Assembly: GCA_022823665.1 (NCBI GenBank)
Contig: JAJEHN010000019.1
Span: 156,334-220,333 of the forward strand
Reading direction: 5' to 3'
Origin: Thermoanaerobaculia bacterium
GTDB taxonomy: Bacteria; Acidobacteriota; Thermoanaerobaculia; Multivoradales; Multivoraceae
Length of the DNA: 64,000 nucleotides
Shown: positions 47,493 through 58,069 of the stretch, in pieces
Layout of the letters: each line of letters opens with the position of its first letter
Numbering within the stretch: the first letter of the stretch is position 1
Translations under genes and position numbers: made by a program
The notes under the pieces: model-generated
The model's database searches: none
The model's input: only the letters and a program-made list of their open reading frames with translations
What the model was told of the DNA's origin: nothing

Positions 47493-49106
47493 ATGACGAC
47501 GGTGGTACCTGTCTGCATCATCGGCGCCGGGCCGATCGGCATGACCGGAGCGCTGCTCCTGTCGCGCCTCGGCATCCAGACGCTTCTCGTGGAGCGCCGC
47601 GGCGAGTTGAACACGCATCCACGTTCGCGCTTCGTCGACACGAACACGATGGAGCTGCTGCGCGAGTTCGGCCTGGAGAAGAAGGTCGAGGCGACTGGGC
47701 TGGGGCCGGACTGGACGGCATTCAACCGCTGGTGCACGGCGCTGACGAAGACGCAGTACGCGCGCATCCCCAGCCCGACGTTCCTCACCGTGCCGCGGGA
47801 CACGAGCCCGTGCCTGCCGGTGATGACCGCCCAGGACCTGGTGGAGAACGTCCTGCTCGAGAAGATCCGCGGCGAGTCGAACATCGACGTCCGTTTCCGG
47901 ACGTTGGCTTCCGACCTCACGCAGGACGAGTCGGGGACCCGGCTCAAGCTGACGAACCGGCAGACCGGCGCGGAAGAGGAGGTGTTCGCGGACTACACGA
48001 TCGGCGCCGACGGTCCAGGCAGCTCCACGCGCTCCGTCATCGACAGCGAACTCGAGACGGACCCGCGGCCCGTCAACTCGCAGGACGTCATCTTCGACGC
48101 GGACCTGTCGCGGTACGTGGAAGGACGCAAGGGCGCGCTGCTCTACAACACGCCGCCGACCGGCGGCATGGTCGTCTTCCAGCCGCTCGACGGCGTTCGT
48201 CGCTGGCGCTGCCAGATCACCGTGCCGACGGCGGATCTGATCCCGGAAGAGGCGGCGATGGAGAGGATCCGGCAGGCGCTCGGCACGGAGGACGACGTCC
48301 CGATGACGATCGTCAGCATGTCCATGTGGCAGCCGACGCCCGGATGCACCACCCGCTTCTCGCTCGGCCGGATCTTCCTCGCCGGCGATGCGGCGCACAT
48401 CGCGATCCCGACCGGCGGCATGGGGAACAACACGGGGTTCAGCGGCATCCGGAACCTGGCCTGGAAGCTTGCCTTCGTCTTGCGCGGGATTTCGCCGCCG
48501 GGAATTCTGGAGACCTACGAAGAAGAGCACAGGCCCATCGCCCAGGATCGCATCGACGCCGGCGTCCGCATCTACGAGGCGATGGGCGCCATGATGATGG
48601 GGTTCGTCAGCGGCCAGGACATCACCGAGGCGGTCAAGGCGACGAAGCTGTACGGGAACTACGACGGTCTACTGATGGGCTTCGAGCTGAAGTCCGGTGT
48701 GCTCGCGGTGGATTCCGACGATCCACCGTCCGTTGACGATCCGGTCATCGACTTCGTGCCGGTCGTTCGTTCCGGAAGGCGGGCGCCGCACATCTGGCTG
48801 GATGAGGCGGGGGAGACGTCCGTGCTCGACGGTTTCGGGCTCGACTACAGGGTTCTCCTGGGCGCCTCCGTCGATCGCGGACGCTGGGACGACCAGGTGG
48901 AGCGACTCTCGGCCGGCGGCTTCCCCATCTCCGTGCAGGCCCTGCCGCGTCTGGACGACGACGCGCCCTACGCGAACGACGGCGTCGTGCTCGTCCGTCC
49001 GGACGGCGTCATCGCCGACCATTGGCTGGACGCCGAGGTCCCGGCCGGGAAGGAGGCCGTCCGCCTGTCCAGTCTGTTGCCCCGGAAAGTCGTCGGGAGC
49101 GGATAG
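47493..49106 (+). CDS. FAD-dependent aromatic-type monooxygenase (PheA/TfdB family)
   Basis: 537 codons. Begins VCIIGAGPIGMTGALLLSRLGIQTLLVERR (FAD dinucleotide fold), then the RSRFVDTNTMELLREFGL block, YTIGADGPGSSTRSVI (DG motif) and FLAGDAAHIAIPTGGMGNNTGFSGIRNLAWKL (GD motif). The C-terminal ~110 residues form the thioredoxin-like tail with VLVRPDGVIADHWL. The class hydroxylates phenolic and polyketide-like rings with NAD(P)H and O2. An 81-bp gap separates it from the ligase gene. Confidence 0.92.
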   Translation: MTTVVPVCIIGAGPIGMTGALLLSRLGIQTLLVERRGELNTHPRSRFVDTNTMELLREFGLEKKVEATGLGPDWTAFNRWCTALTKTQYARIPSPTFLTVPRDTSPCLPVMTAQDLVENVLLEKIRGESNIDVRFRTLASDLTQDESGTRLKLTNRQTGAEEEVFADYTIGADGPGSSTRSVIDSELETDPRPVNSQDVIFDADLSRYVEGRKGALLYNTPPTGGMVVFQPLDGVRRWRCQITVPTADLIPEEAAMERIRQALGTEDDVPMTIVSMSMWQPTPGCTTRFSLGRIFLAGDAAHIAIPTGGMGNNTGFSGIRNLAWKLAFVLRGISPPGILETYEEEHRPIAQDRIDAGVRIYEAMGAMMMGFVSGQDITEAVKATKLYGNYDGLLMGFELKSGVLAVDSDDPPSVDDPVIDFVPVVRSGRRAPHIWLDEAGETSVLDGFGLDYRVLLGASVDRGRWDDQVERLSAGGFPISVQALPRLDDDAPYANDGVVLVRPDGVIADHWLDAEVPAGKEAVRLSSLLPRKVVGSG

Positions 49107-49130
49107 AATCGAGAACTCGGAGGGAGCAGG

Positions 49131-50000
49131 TTGGATGTAGCTGGCAAGACCGCCGTGGTCACGGGCGGGGGTTCCGGAATCGGCCGCGCCATCGCCCGGG
49201 CGCTGGCGGCCGGAGGTTGCAACGTGGGCGTGGCGGACGTCGAACGGGAGGCGGCGGAGCGAGCGGCCGCGGAGATCGAGATCGAGGGCGTCGTCGCAAG
49301 GGCCTATGGAGTCGACGTGACCAGCGACGCCGGCGTCGAGGCCTTGGCCGAACGATCCTTCCAGGACTTCGGCTCGGTCGAGATCCTGGTCAACAACGCC
49401 GGAGTCAGCTCGAAACCCGGACCGCTGCTGGAGTCCGCCGCCTCGGACTTCGACTGGGTCTTCGGCGTCAACGTGCGGGGCATGCTCAGTGGGATCCGCG
49501 CCTTCGGCGGGAGGTTCGCGCGGTCGGGGAACGCTTCGTGGATCGTGAACACCGGCTCGGAGCACTGCCTGGGCGTTCCGCATCTCCACTCCGGCCTGTA
49601 CACGGCCTCCAAACACGCGGTGCTCGGCCTCTCGGCGGTCCTGCGGGGAGAGCTTCCCGACCATGTCGGCGTGAGCGTTCTTTGCCCCGGCCTGGTGGAT
49701 ACCGGGATCTGGCGCTCCTCGGAACGGCGGCCGGAGCGGTTCGGCGGAGCGGCGGAGGCCAATCCGGCTGCGGCCGCCGTGATGAAGCTCGGCATGCCGC
49801 CCGCCGAGGTGGCGACGCGGGTGGTCGACGCCATCCGCGACGAGGCCTTCTACATCGTTTCCCATTCCCACGTCGTCGAGATCGCCAGACGGCGCTGGGA
49901 GGAGGTGGCCGCCGCCTTCGAGGCGCAGGCCCCGCGCCGCGACGGGGACGAGCAGTACTCCATGGAGCGCATCATGGCCGGCTTCGCGGCGGCTCGCTAG
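49131..50000 (+). CDS. Short-chain dehydrogenase/reductase
   Basis: 289 codons from a TTG with GGAGGGAG upstream. It has a classical SDR layout: AVVTGGGSGIGRAIARAL (cofactor loop TGxxxGxG), VADVEREA (Asp after beta2, favouring NAD), NNAGVSS, the catalytic Ser in NTGSEH, and YTASKHAVLGLS with the Tyr/Lys pair. Probably oxidises a secondary alcohol made by the neighbouring oxygenases. It lies 24 bp after the monooxygenase and four before the next gene. Confidence 0.93.
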   Translation: MDVAGKTAVVTGGGSGIGRAIARALAAGGCNVGVADVEREAAERAAAEIEIEGVVARAYGVDVTSDAGVEALAERSFQDFGSVEILVNNAGVSSKPGPLLESAASDFDWVFGVNVRGMLSGIRAFGGRFARSGNASWIVNTGSEHCLGVPHLHSGLYTASKHAVLGLSAVLRGELPDHVGVSVLCPGLVDTGIWRSSERRPERFGGAAEANPAAAAVMKLGMPPAEVATRVVDAIRDEAFYIVSHSHVVEIARRRWEEVAAAFEAQAPRRDGDEQYSMERIMAGFAAAR

Positions 50001-50004
50001 AGCC

Positions 50005-50760
50005 ATGCGTCTCGGCGTTCTCGTCGGGCAGAGCCCGAATCCCGCGGATCCCGCCTCGTTCCGCGACTTCGCGCGCGCGATCGAAGGGGAGGGCTTCGAT
50101 TCGATCTGGGCGCCGCAGATGATCGGCCGCGGCATGATGGCGCTCGATCCGCTCGTCGCGATGACGGCGGCCGCGACGGCCACAGATCGCGTCGAGGTCG
50201 GCACCGCGATCCTCCAGCTCCCGCTTTACCAGCCGGTCGACCTGCTGCACCGGGTCCTTTCGCTCAGGATTCTGGCGGGGAGACGCCTGACGCTGGGCGT
50301 CGGACCCGGCTCGACGGCCGCCGACTTCGAGGCGTTCGGCCGCGATCACGCGACCCGCTTCAGGACGTTCACCGCGACCCTCGCCACGCTGCGCGACGGC
50401 CTCGCGTCGGGCAAGGTGGGCGAGGTCGACCTGACCCCGCCGCCGGCCGTCGTCGGCCGGCAGCGGATGATCTACGGCACTTGGGGCAAGGGGGTCGAGC
50501 GAGCGGCCCGGGAGTTCGACGGCTGGGTGGCCTCCGCCTTCCATCGCACGGACGACGAGGTCGTCGGCGCCCTGCCGCGGTATCGGGCCTCCGGCGGGGC
50601 GCGAGCGATTGTCTCGAGTATCGTGTTTCCGCCGGGCGGCGATTCGGGCGAACTGAAGGTCCGGCTTCAGCGCTTCGCCGAGGCGGGCTTCGACGACGCG
50701 GTGGTCGCCGTCGTCGCCGGTCCGCCGGCGCTGGCCGTGGTGCGCGGCCTGCTGCCGTGA
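50005..50760 (+). CDS. Luciferase-like (LLM) flavin oxidoreductase
   Basis: 251 codons. TIM-barrel LLM-family pattern: FARAIEGEGFDSIWAPQM, DPLVAMTAAATATDRVEVGTAILQLPLYQPVDLLHRVLSL, GRRLTLGVGPGS and a closing FAEAGFDDAVVAVVAG. It is shorter than average (~280-350), with the insertion regions trimmed. Such enzymes use reduced FMN or F420. Whether this organism makes F420 cannot be seen here. Confidence 0.85.
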   Translation: MRLGVLVGQSPNPADPASFRDFARAIEGEGFDSIWAPQMIGRGMMALDPLVAMTAAATATDRVEVGTAILQLPLYQPVDLLHRVLSLRILAGRRLTLGVGPGSTAADFEAFGRDHATRFRTFTATLATLRDGLASGKVGEVDLTPPPAVVGRQRMIYGTWGKGVERAAREFDGWVASAFHRTDDEVVGALPRYRASGGARAIVSSIVFPPGGDSGELKVRLQRFAEAGFDDAVVAVVAGPPALAVVRGLLP

Positions 50761-50803
50761 GGCGTCGGCGATCCGCCTTCCCAAACCTGAGGAGCTGTCA
50801 ACC

Positions 50804-52045
50804 ATGTCCGAAAGCGTGAACCTTCTTGATCCGGATCTCTTCCCGCACGGAAGCGGTCCGCCGCACGAGCTCTTCAGCGCCTGGCGCGAGGACGATCCGA
50901 TTCACTGGAATCCGCCGAATCCGGAGTATCCGCCGCCGCGGGACTCCCTGCCGACGCGGGGCTTCTATGTCCTGACCCGCTACAAGGATGTGGCGGACGT
51001 CTCCCGCAACCAGCGGGTCTTTTCGTCCCATACCGGCGGGCCGGTCATCTGGGATCTCAGCGCCGAGGGGCTGCAGAGGCAGCAGGCGGGCCTGATGGGC
51101 ATGCCGATGGACGCGCACCGGGCCGTCCGCCGCCTGATCGTGCCGCCGTTCACTCGCAGCGAGCTGATGGCGTTCCAGCCGCAGATCGACGCCGTCGCGA
51201 AGGAGATCATCGACGAGGTGGCGGGCGCGGGCGAGTGCGAGTTCGTGTTCGACGTCGCCTCCAAGCTGCCGGTGTACACGTTCTGCAGCCTGACCGGCGT
51301 GTCGCCGGAGAAGCGGGAGACCGTGGCCCGGCTTGGCAACCTGAACGCGGACGTGGAGAACGTGGACAACTACGCCGGCAACGAGGAGATGGACCTGGCG
51401 GCCCAGTTGTTCCAGATCTCTACGCAGATCGTCGCCGAGAAGCAGGCGGCGCCCGACAAGAGCCTGATGAGCCGCCTCGTTCACGGCGAGGTGGAGGGCG
51501 AGAAGCTGAACCCGCTCCAGTTGAACATGTTCTTCCTCACCATGGCGATCGCCGGGCACGAGACGACCCGGGGCACGGCGGGCCACTTCATCCGGCTGAT
51601 GAACGAGTACCCGGACCAGTACGAGCTCGTCTGCTCCGATCCCGACCGCTACCTGCCGAACGCGATCGAGGAGGTGCTGCGCTACGCGCCGCCGGTCACG
51701 AACTTCCGGCGCACCGTGGCGGAGGACGTCACGTTGCACGGCAAGGAGCTTCACGAGGGCGACAAGGTCTACCTGTCCTACCCGGCGGCCAACCGCGATC
51801 CCGAGATGTTCCCCGACCCGGACCGTTTCGACATCACGCGGGAGAACGCGGCCCGGCACCTGGCGTTCGGCATCGGTCCGCACGCCTGCATCGGAGCGCG
51901 CCTGGCCCGGATGCAGCTCTTCGCTCTGCTCAAGGAGATCGTCACGCGGATTCCCGACATCCGTCCCGGCGAGATCGGTCGCCTGCGGTCGATCTGGTTC
52001 GATGCGGTGATGCGTATGCCGGTGACCTTCACGCCGGAGCGTTGA
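50804..52045 (+). CDS. Cytochrome P450
   Basis: 413 codons, soluble class-I bacterial size. I-helix oxygen-activation motif AGHETTRGT, K-helix EEVLRY (ExxR), and the haem-binding loop HLAFGIGPHACIGARLARMQ with the axial Cys. The N-terminal half resembles CYP107/CYP125/CYP142-like enzymes of terpenoid and sterol breakdown, but subfamily cannot be fixed by eye. No ferredoxin or reductase gene is adjacent. It closes the catabolic run. Confidence 0.95.
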   Translation: MSESVNLLDPDLFPHGSGPPHELFSAWREDDPIHWNPPNPEYPPPRDSLPTRGFYVLTRYKDVADVSRNQRVFSSHTGGPVIWDLSAEGLQRQQAGLMGMPMDAHRAVRRLIVPPFTRSELMAFQPQIDAVAKEIIDEVAGAGECEFVFDVASKLPVYTFCSLTGVSPEKRETVARLGNLNADVENVDNYAGNEEMDLAAQLFQISTQIVAEKQAAPDKSLMSRLVHGEVEGEKLNPLQLNMFFLTMAIAGHETTRGTAGHFIRLMNEYPDQYELVCSDPDRYLPNAIEEVLRYAPPVTNFRRTVAEDVTLHGKELHEGDKVYLSYPAANRDPEMFPDPDRFDITRENAARHLAFGIGPHACIGARLARMQLFALLKEIVTRIPDIRPGEIGRLRSIWFDAVMRMPVTFTPER

Positions 52046-52115
52046 CGATGTTCGCCGCCTGCCCTAAGATTCCGCGGCCTGCGATATCCGCCGGGCGGCC
52101 GAAGGGTCGCGGCCG

Positions 52116-52191
52116 GGGAGGTTAGCTCAGGGGCTAGAGCACCTGCTTTACACGCAGGGGGTCGCGGGTTCGAATCCCCCACCTCCCACCA
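52116..52191 (+). tRNA. tRNA-Val (TAC)
   Basis: 76-nt cloverleaf with encoded CCA: acceptor GGGAGGT/ACCTCCC, anticodon stem-loop CCTGC-TTTACAC-GCAGG (anticodon TAC), T-arm GGGTTCGAATCCCC. Confidence 0.97.
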
Positions 52192-52248
52192 CGGAGGCGG
52201 GAGCAGGATGAAGCAGCACGAGGGCGATACGACGAGGACGGAACGCAC

Positions 52249-52325
52249 GGGGTCGTAGTTCAGCTGGTTAGAATGCCGGCCTGTCACGCCGGAGGTCGCG
52301 GGTTCGAGTCCCGTCGGCCCCGCCA
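52249..52325 (+). tRNA. tRNA-Asp (GTC)
   Basis: 77-nt cloverleaf with encoded CCA: acceptor GGGGTCG/CGGCCCC, anticodon stem-loop CCGGC-CTGTCAC-GCCGG (anticodon GTC), T-arm GGGTTCGAGTCCC. It lies 57 bp after tRNA-Val and 49 bp before rpmG, likely one transcript. Confidence 0.97.
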
Positions 52326-52374
52326 TTCCGTTCCTGGCCGATCGAGCCGCCGGACCGCATGTTGAGGTGACGAC

Positions 52375-52530
52375 GTGAGAGAAAAGATCAAGCTCGTATC
52401 CAGCGCGGGTACCGGGTACTTCTACACCACGACGAAGAACAAGAAGCTCAGCCAGGAGAAGCTGAAGCTGAAGAAGTACGACCCGAAGGTCCGCCGCCAC
52501 GTCGAGTTCGTCGAAGAGAAAATGCGGTAG
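52375..52530 (+). CDS. rpmG: 50S ribosomal protein bL33
   Basis: 51 codons from a GTG preceded by GAGGTGA. The product is a typical L33: [41 protein letters not shown], ending VEFVEEKMR. It lacks the Cys pairs of zinc-binding L33 (a C-minus form). The context tRNA-Val, tRNA-Asp, rpmG recalls the common tRNA-rpmG arrangement, though secE/nusG do not follow. Confidence 0.93.
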   Translation: MREKIKLVSSAGTGYFYTTTKNKKLSQEKLKLKKYDPKVRRHVEFVEEKMR

Positions 52531-52549
52531 CCAGCCCCCACGAAAACCA

Positions 52550-52618
52550 CTGGGTGCGCGGGTCTGTAGCCCCGGGTCTTCTGACCCGGGGACTTGCGAT
52601 GCCGCGAAGCGGCGAGCC
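52550..52618 (+). repeat. Palindromic repeat copy F, with altered first hairpin
   Basis: CTGGGTGCGCGGGTC start, then a partly duplicated segment whose first hairpin reads CCCCGGGTC-TTCT-GACCCGGGG: both stem arms have changed together. The last hairpin is GCCGC-GAA-GCGGC. It lies 20 bp after the rpmG stop. Confidence 0.85.
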
Positions 52619-52744
52619 CGAGGTTCTCCGATTGCGGCTCACGAGTCTGCAATTCGCCCTCCGAGGGTGCTACGCTCTCGCGCCCTTGCCCAACCCTGAG
52701 TAGGCTGGCCCTGGCGCCTCCGCTCCACTTTCATGGAGCGGAAG

Positions 52745-53434
52745 ATGAACTCACAGACCTGTGATCAGCAGAGCAAGGAGTCGCAAGACCTTGCGACCAT
52801 CTGGTACCGGTGCGTCGCCAGGGATACGGATTGGGCATCCCTCGTTCAGCGTGTCGACCCGATGTTGCGGAGCACCCTGGCCGGCCTGGGGCGGAGCTAC
52901 GGCGTCTACCTGAACCGGGATCTCCTCGACGAGGTGATCCAGGAGATCTACGTCCGTCTGCTTCGGAACGATCGACGGGTGCTTCGCGGCTGCCGGGCAG
53001 AATCCGAATCGACCATCCGGTCCTACCTGCGCCGGGTCGCTCGGAGCACCCTTATCGACTGGCTGCGCGCCCGCCGGGCGCTCAAGCGCGGGCCGGCCGC
53101 CGAACTCAGCCTCGACGTCCTGAACGGGCTGGCCGACGAGGTCGATGGTTTCGAGGTCCCGAGTCGGACCTCCAGTCCGCTCGACGCCATCTACGCTCGG
53201 GAACTCCGCGGCAGGTTCCGTCGCGAGTGCGGCTGCGTCGCCAATAGCGGCGGCACGGTCTGGCGCGACATCTGGATCACGGAGCGCATGGTGGTGGACG
53301 GGTGGAGCTCTCGCGAGGCGGCGCGTGTGGTCCAACTGGCGCCCGCCACCGTGGCGACCGTGCTCAGCCGCATGCGCCGGGAGCTCCGTCGCCGCGGTCT
53401 CTTCGTGCCGTCACGCCTGAGTCCGGGGGCCTGA
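52745..53434 (+). CDS. ECF-like sigma-70 family RNA polymerase sigma factor
   Basis: 229 codons from the ATG at 52745, which has GGAG six bases upstream; an ATG at 52733 in frame lacks one. Region 2 is visible as LNRDLLDEVIQEIYVRLLRND with SYLRRVARSTLIDWLRARRA. Region 4 is WSSREAARVVQLAPATVATVLSRMRRELRRRG. The linker carries an unusual Cys-containing insertion (RRECGCVANSGGTVW). No anti-sigma gene is adjacent. Confidence 0.8.
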   Translation: MNSQTCDQQSKESQDLATIWYRCVARDTDWASLVQRVDPMLRSTLAGLGRSYGVYLNRDLLDEVIQEIYVRLLRNDRRVLRGCRAESESTIRSYLRRVARSTLIDWLRARRALKRGPAAELSLDVLNGLADEVDGFEVPSRTSSPLDAIYARELRGRFRRECGCVANSGGTVWRDIWITERMVVDGWSSREAARVVQLAPATVATVLSRMRRELRRRGLFVPSRLSPGA

Positions 53435-53555
53435 GCGCCGGTGCGGGCGCTCGGGGAACTCGTTGCCTGTGGCCCTCGGACGAGTCGAAGTCCCAAGTCA
53501 GGCTCAAGTTATGGCATAATGGCCAACTCTCTTCATTCCCTGGAGACCCCTGATC

Positions 53556-53927
53556 GTGGACCAGAAGACAGAACATCGGCCTGTACGCCTCGGCGGCTCC
53601 CTGAGCGGCCTCGAGCCTCGCGACCGGCGCTCCCGTCACATGACGAAGGTCTTCAAGGCGCTGTCCGACTCGACCCGGCAGAACATACTCCGGCTGTTGG
53701 AAGACGAGCAGCGTTGCGTCGGCGACATCGTCGGCGAGTTCGATCTCTCCCAGCCGACCATCTCGCGCCATCTGTCCGTGCTCAAGGAAGCCGACCTGGT
53801 GATCGACCAGAGGCGCGGCCAGAACGTGATCTACCGTTTGAACGACGAGGCGCTGTCCGAGTCGATGCGCAGCTTCTTCGGGCAGTTCCGAAGCTGTCAG
53901 GACTCGCTGCGCAAGCCCGGCCCCTGA
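53556..53927 (+). CDS. ArsR-family transcriptional regulator
   Basis: 123 codons from a GTG. A winged helix covers about residues 28-105: VFKALSDSTRQNILRLLEDEQRCVGDIVGEFDLSQPTISRHLSVLKEADLVIDQRRGQNVIYRL. The metal-binding ELCVC motif of ArsR/SmtB sensors is replaced by QRCVGD, so it is probably not a metal sensor of the classical type; SdpR-like regulators look like this. A CATAAT -10-like box lies near 53513. No obvious target is adjacent. Confidence 0.88.
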   Translation: MDQKTEHRPVRLGGSLSGLEPRDRRSRHMTKVFKALSDSTRQNILRLLEDEQRCVGDIVGEFDLSQPTISRHLSVLKEADLVIDQRRGQNVIYRLNDEALSESMRSFFGQFRSCQDSLRKPGP

Positions 53928-53983
53928 GCGAACTTCGCTCGCGCGACCCGGGCGTCGATTCCGGTAGGGTTCCGCGTCGATCC

Positions 53984-54060
53984 GGCGGTGTAGCTCAGCC
54001 GGTTAGAGCAAGCGGCTCATATCCGCTGTGTCGGGGGTTCGAGTCCCTCCACCGCCACCA
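53984..54060 (+). tRNA. tRNA with anticodon CAT (elongator Met, or Ile2 read after lysidine modification)
   Basis: 77-nt cloverleaf with encoded CCA: acceptor GGCGGTG/CACCGCC, anticodon stem-loop AGCGG-CTCATAT-CCGCT, T-arm GGGGGTTCGAGTCCCTC. It is not the initiator, because its acceptor end is fully paired. The gene for tilS, which modifies C34 of tRNA-Ile2, starts 34 bp downstream, making Ile2 worth considering. The D-arm and acceptor also fit elongator Met. Confidence 0.95.
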
Positions 54061-54093
54061 CTTCACGCCTCCGTCGGCTGCTGAGGTGCGACG

Positions 54094-55140
54094 ATGACCA
54101 TGCAGCCGGTCGAGGCCGCCGTGGCGGGCTTCTTCGCTCGGCGCCCGGAACTCGCCCGAACGGTCCGCGACGCTCCGCTGGCCGTCGCCTTCTCGGGCGG
54201 CCCCGACTCGACGGCGCTCCTGCGCGCCATGCGGCTCCGCGCGCCCCGGTTCGCCTGGAGGCCCGTGGCCGTCCACGTCGACCACCGGCTGGACGACGGT
54301 TCCGCCCGGCGGGCCCGGACGGCGGCCCGGATCGCCGCGCGCCTCGGAGTCCCCTTCCAGGTCCACGTGGCCCGCTCCCTGCCGGCCGGCCGGAGCCTGG
54401 AGGAATGGGCCCGCGCCGAGCGCTACCGGCTGCTCGTCGCCGCCGCCGGCTCGCTGGGAGCGGCGGCGGTCCTGACCGCCCACCACCGTCTCGACCAGGC
54501 CGAGACGGTTCTTCTCCGCATCCTCTTCGGCAGCGGCACCGCCGGTCTCGGAGCGATGCGGCCGGTCTCGAACCGGCTCGGACTGCCGCTGCTCCGGCCG
54601 CTGCTGGACCTGGCGCCCGGCGCTCTGCGGGACTACGCGGCCCACGGCGGCATCGAGCCCGTCGACGATCCGACCAACCGCGCCTCCGGGCCGCGGCGCA
54701 ACTTCGTCCGCCGCCGCCTGTTGCCCGTCCTCGCGGCGGAGGTCCCCGACATCGACGAGCGGCTCGTCCGTCTGGCCCGGGCCGCGCGGAGGGCCGAGCC
54801 CACGGTGCGCCGCCTGCTCGACGAGGCGTTGGCGCCGTGTCCCGGCGAGCAGTCCTGCGAGGTCGAGGCCGAGGCCCTGGCGCGGCTGCCGGCGTCGCTG
54901 TGGCCGGCGGCGCTGGCCCGTTTGCACCGGCTTGCCGGCGCGGCCTACCCGCCCACCCGGAACGCCCGGCGGGAGCTGGCGCGGCAGCTCGACCGGCGGA
55001 AGACGAGCGGTCGGTCGGTCGGCTGCGACTGCGGCGGCGGCTGGCGCTGGGAACAGAGTCGCGACCGGCTCAGGGTGCTTCGCCCAGGTCCCCGGGAGAA
55101 TCAAGGGATTGGATCCCTTGAAGTCGGGGGGCTGGAGTGA
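54094..55140 (+). CDS. tilS: tRNA(Ile)-lysidine synthase
   Basis: 348 codons, a short TilS without the full C-terminal domain of E. coli (432). It shows the N-type PP-loop [56 protein letters not shown] and [20 protein letters not shown]. It adds lysine to C34 of tRNA-Ile(CAU), changing its reading from AUG to AUA. The order tilS-ftsH is widely conserved. Confidence 0.92.
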   Translation: MTMQPVEAAVAGFFARRPELARTVRDAPLAVAFSGGPDSTALLRAMRLRAPRFAWRPVAVHVDHRLDDGSARRARTAARIAARLGVPFQVHVARSLPAGRSLEEWARAERYRLLVAAAGSLGAAAVLTAHHRLDQAETVLLRILFGSGTAGLGAMRPVSNRLGLPLLRPLLDLAPGALRDYAAHGGIEPVDDPTNRASGPRRNFVRRRLLPVLAAEVPDIDERLVRLARAARRAEPTVRRLLDEALAPCPGEQSCEVEAEALARLPASLWPAALARLHRLAGAAYPPTRNARRELARQLDRRKTSGRSVGCDCGGGWRWEQSRDRLRVLRPGPRENQGIGSLEVGGLE

Positions 55141-55179
55141 CAACCTTCCGGGCACCCGCTCGTACAGTGGTCATGGAAT

Positions 55180-55212
55180 CCCGCGGGCTTCGGCACCGTT
55201 GTCCCCCGCGGG
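55180..55212. other. Stem-loop between tilS and ftsH
   Basis: CCCGCGGG occurs at both 55180-55187 and 55205-55212. Being self-complementary, the two can pair as an 8-bp stem around 17 nt, ending 19 bases before the ftsH start. It could be a tilS transcript end or a structure controlling ftsH translation. No T-run follows. Confidence 0.35.
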
Positions 55213-55231
55213 TGAAGCCCTGCTCAGCAAG

Positions 55232-57235
<2,004 letters not shown>

Positions 57236-57286
57236 CGCCGCCAGGTTCGGGAGTAGGCTCGGGCCGGAGGTCGTGATCGGAACGCG

Positions 57287-58069
57287 ATGGACTTGGCTCA
57301 GCCGCTCGGGCTTCTAGGCTGGAGGGATCTGGTCGACCTGGTGGTGGTCGGCCTCGTCGTCTACAACCTTCTGCTCCTCATCCGCGGCACCGGGGGCGTC
57401 CGCATCCTGGTCGGCATCCTGGTGCTGGCCGCGGCGGCGTGGATCGCGGCGCTGCTTCGCCTGGACACCCTGCAAGCCTCGCTGAACTACCTGTTGCCGG
57501 CACTGCCGATCGTCATCGTCGTCCTGTTCCAGAACCCGATCCGGAGAGCGCTGGCCCGCGTCGGCCGCAACCCCCTGCTGCGGCTGACGGCGGACCAGAC
57601 GGACGGGTCCGGGATCGAGGAGATCGTGATCGCGGCTCAGGCCCTGTCCGTCCGGAAGCTGGGCGCGTTGATCGTGGTCGAGCGGATCGACGGTCTGCGG
57701 GACTACGCGGAGAACGGCATCGCCCTCGACGCGGCGGTTTCCCACGACCTGCTGCTGACGATCTTCGCTCGCGGTACGCCGCTTCACGACGGCGCCGTGA
57801 TCGTCCAGAAGGACCGCATCGCGGCCGCGGCCTGCTTTCTGCCGCTGACCACCAGCGCCGGCGTTTCCATCGAGCACGGCACCCGCCACCGCGCCGCGAT
57901 CGGCATCACCGAGGAGACGGACGCCGTGGTGGTCGTCGTCTCGGAGGAGACCGGCAGGATCTCGATCGCGCAGGAAGGTCGCCTGACCGGCGACCTCACC
58001 CTGCGCGAGTTGCGCAACCAGCTCTTCGAACTGTTGCTGACGCCCGGCACGGGCAGGTCTTCGGGATGA
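57287..58069 (+). CDS. cdaA: Diadenylate cyclase (CdaA/DacA type)
   Basis: 260 codons. Three N-terminal membrane helices (about 15-35, 40-60, 65-83) precede the DAC domain. The two catalytic motifs are intact: LHDGAVIV (DGA) and GTRHRAAIG (RHR). KLGALIVVER and SEETGRISIAQEGRL are also typical. It makes cyclic di-AMP from two ATP at the membrane. It is followed by cdaR and glmM with overlapping starts, the operon order known from Firmicutes. Confidence 0.94.
   Translation: MDLAQPLGLLGWRDLVDLVVVGLVVYNLLLLIRGTGGVRILVGILVLAAAAWIAALLRLDTLQASLNYLLPALPIVIVVLFQNPIRRALARVGRNPLLRLTADQTDGSGIEEIVIAAQALSVRKLGALIVVERIDGLRDYAENGIALDAAVSHDLLLTIFARGTPLHDGAVIVQKDRIAAAACFLPLTTSAGVSIEHGTRHRAAIGITEETDAVVVVVSEETGRISIAQEGRLTGDLTLRELRNQLFELLLTPGTGRSSG

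Noticed and set aside
54932..55231. Upstream extension of the ftsH reading frame
   Set aside because: Lies inside tilS in another frame and gives an Arg/Gly/Pro-rich N-terminus; FtsH normally begins right at its first membrane helix, as from 55232.
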